The position numbers and the translations under genes were made by a program. A DNA stretch of 16,633 nt. It comes from Rhizorhapis sp. SPR117 (GTDB lineage: Bacteria > Pseudomonadota > Alphaproteobacteria > Sphingomonadales > Sphingomonadaceae). This document shows positions 15,513-16,633 of this stretch, piece by piece; the stretch's first letter is position 1; the number at the start of each line of letters is the position of its first letter. The notes beneath the pieces are model-generated. The model worked only from the letters and a program-made list of their open reading frames with translations. It was not told the origin of the DNA and made no database searches. The stretch covers positions 1 through 16,633 of the forward strand of contig NZ_JAKKIE010000068.1 of NCBI RefSeq assembly GCF_021742065.1, in the 5' to 3' direction.

Positions 15513-16247
15513 CTAATCGCTGTCGGGTATTACCGGAATTTTGGCCGACTGGATGGTGTTCGTAGCCGCGCGTATGCCCATAGCGCGACCGATCAGCAGC
15601 AAAGCGGGGCCATCGCCAATTCCCGTCCGCACTGCCAATGGCAACAGATCAAGTCGTGTCGCCAGATGCCGTTCATTGGGCAAGCTTGCATTTTCAACCA
15701 CGATCGCCGGGGTATCTGCCGCAAGGCCTGCAGCGATCAATTGGCCCGATACATCGGCGGCCGCAGCTTTGCCCATATAGACGGCAAGCGTCGCATCCGG
15801 GTCGGCGAGTGCCCGCCAGTCAAGGTCAAGCGTTTCGCCCTTGCGCGCATGAGCCGTGACAAATTGCAGGCGACGAGCCATGCCCCGAAGTGTCAGGGAG
15901 AGGCCAAGGCTGGCGCAAGCCGCGCTGGCGGCTGTAATGCCGGGACAGATCCGTACATCGATGCCACCTGCCTGCAAATGCGCGATCTCCTCCATCGAGC
16001 GGCCGAAGATTGAGGGGTCTCCACCCTTCAGGCGGACGACACGCTTGCCAGATCTCGCCGCAACAAGCAGCAAATCATTGATGCTTGCCTGATCCCTGCT
16101 GTGCCGGCCCGAACGCTTTCCTACCGGAACACATTCAGCATGGGGTGCGATAAAGGTTAATATTTCTGGGCCGACCAGTGCATCGTAAAACACGATGTCC
16201 GCCGCCGCGATCAGCCTTTCTGCTTTGCGCGTCAATAATTCGGGATC
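15513..16247 (-). pseudogene. cobA: Uroporphyrinogen-III C-methyltransferase, 5'-truncated
   Basis: SUMT methylates uroporphyrinogen III twice with S-adenosylmethionine to give precorrin-2, the entry to siroheme and cobalamin. Recognisable homology starts at [20 protein letters not shown] and continues through VGKRSGRHSRDQASIN, VRLKGGDPSIFGR, CPGITAASAA, VYMGKAAA and GDGPALLLIGRAMG, about 244 residues and otherwise intact. The normal beginning, with the glycine-rich G-A-G-P-G part of the methyltransferase start, is missing. Upstream of about 16247 the DNA is transposase sequence. The frame stays open into it as far as an ATG at 16310, which could give a chimeric 265-residue protein whose 21 extra residues come from the transposase in another frame. 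Function is doubtful. Confidence 0.8.
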
Positions 16248-16482
16248 GTTCCCATACACCAGAATGACACCATCGGCTGAAACGGCGATGAACCGTCTTC
16301 CACCGACCATAGCGTTCCGGCAGATCGCACCAATGCGCCCCTGATCGCAAAACCCACAAACATCCGTTTACGAACAAGCGGTTGTCCGATCCTGTCTGGC
16401 CGGGATCGCTGACCTTGCCAGGCAACAACGGCGCGATCCTCGCCCATTGTGCCTCGTTCAATTCGTACCGCTTGATCCCCAT
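16248..16482 (-). pseudogene. IS5-family transposase, 5' fragment
   Basis: The first 78 or so residues of an IS5-family (DUF4096-type) transposase: [20 protein letters not shown], then [41 protein letters not shown] and HSGVWER. GGAG lies six or seven bases before the ATG at 16482. Homology stops after GVWER, where cobA coding sequence begins in a different frame. The catalytic DDE part and the far end of the element are missing, so the fragment cannot act by itself. The frame continues out of register through cobA to 16135, which is a shadow. Confidence 0.85.
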
Positions 16483-16531
16483 CACATGCTCCGCGCTAAA
16501 CACGGAACCTCATGAATCAGACAGCAGCACC
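16483..16531 (-). mobile_element. Probable left end of the truncated IS element
   Basis: Upstream of the transposase fragment, the minus strand contains GCTGTCTGATTCATGAGG before the start region. IS5-family elements often have a short leader of this kind between the terminal repeat and the ATG. The exact terminal repeat cannot be defined, because the other end of the element is missing. Confidence 0.35.
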
Positions 16532-16604
16532 TTTGGGAATCCTGAATGTCGATCCGCCCTAGTCACCCGGAACTGTAATCCACCTCATTGATTCACGCCT
16601 CTTT

Positions 16605-16633
16605 GAGGAGATGAACAATGCTAGGTCGGCAGG
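16605..16633 (+). CDS. Start of a gene running off the right edge, maybe a transposase
   Basis: GAGGAG (16605-16610) is followed after seven bases by an ATG at 16618, which opens M-L-G-R-Q before the window ends. Spacing and strength of the ribosome-binding site are very good. Upstream, TTGATTCACGCCTC resembles the TGATTCA...GAGG of the truncated IS next door, so this may be the first gene of a second insertion sequence pointing right. Five residues are too few to identify it. Confidence 0.4.

Overview
The window looks like chromosomal DNA of an alphaproteobacterium, most likely a sphingomonad (Sphingobium/Sphingomonas-like). Reasons: GC is moderately high by eye; the proteins read like sphingomonad orthologues; sucC lies beside etfB-etfA rather than sucD; the dihydroorotase is of the DxQxH type; and there is a tonB-exbB-exbD-exbD operon. 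The placement rests on recognising families from memory, not on a search.

Layout. Positions 1-3089 (minus strand) hold succinyl-CoA synthetase beta (sucC), a strong terminator-like hairpin, then etfB and etfA, which overlap as ATGA, and another terminator. A ribosome-binding site at the extreme left edge suggests one more minus-strand gene just outside. Upstream of sucC is an AT-rich stretch with five TTGCA(A/G) boxes, a possible operator. Positions 3239-4391 hold a small lipoprotein gene and a divergent YfcG-type glutathione transferase gene, with a nested inverted repeat between them. A six-span membrane protein of unclear function (4536-5315) and a luciferase-like flavin monooxygenase (5454-6446) follow on the plus strand. 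A minus-strand block (6500-8914) carries purU, a secreted glutaminyl cyclotransferase and ygfZ, the last two apparently coupled in translation. Dihydroorotase (9005-10336, plus) converges on homoserine dehydrogenase (hom, 10347-11642, minus). Next comes a secreted protein of unknown function, divergent from tonB.

Positions 12821-15405 are a complete TonB energy-transduction operon: TonB, ExbB and two different ExbD proteins, with hairpins after tonB and after exbB that share arm sequence, and a clear intrinsic terminator at the end. The right edge (15513-16633) is disturbed. A uroporphyrinogen-III methyltransferase gene (cobA) has lost its 5' end and is joined within codons to the 5' part of an IS5-family transposase gene. 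A second gene, possibly another transposase, starts on the plus strand at the very end.

Most of the window is ordinary core metabolism: one-carbon and pyrimidine metabolism, TCA cycle and electron transfer, methionine/threonine synthesis, and TonB-dependent uptake. I see no CRISPR array, tRNA, rRNA, phage or defence island. The points most worth checking are the TTGCAAA cluster upstream of sucC, the cobA-transposase junction, and the shared hairpins of the tonB operon.
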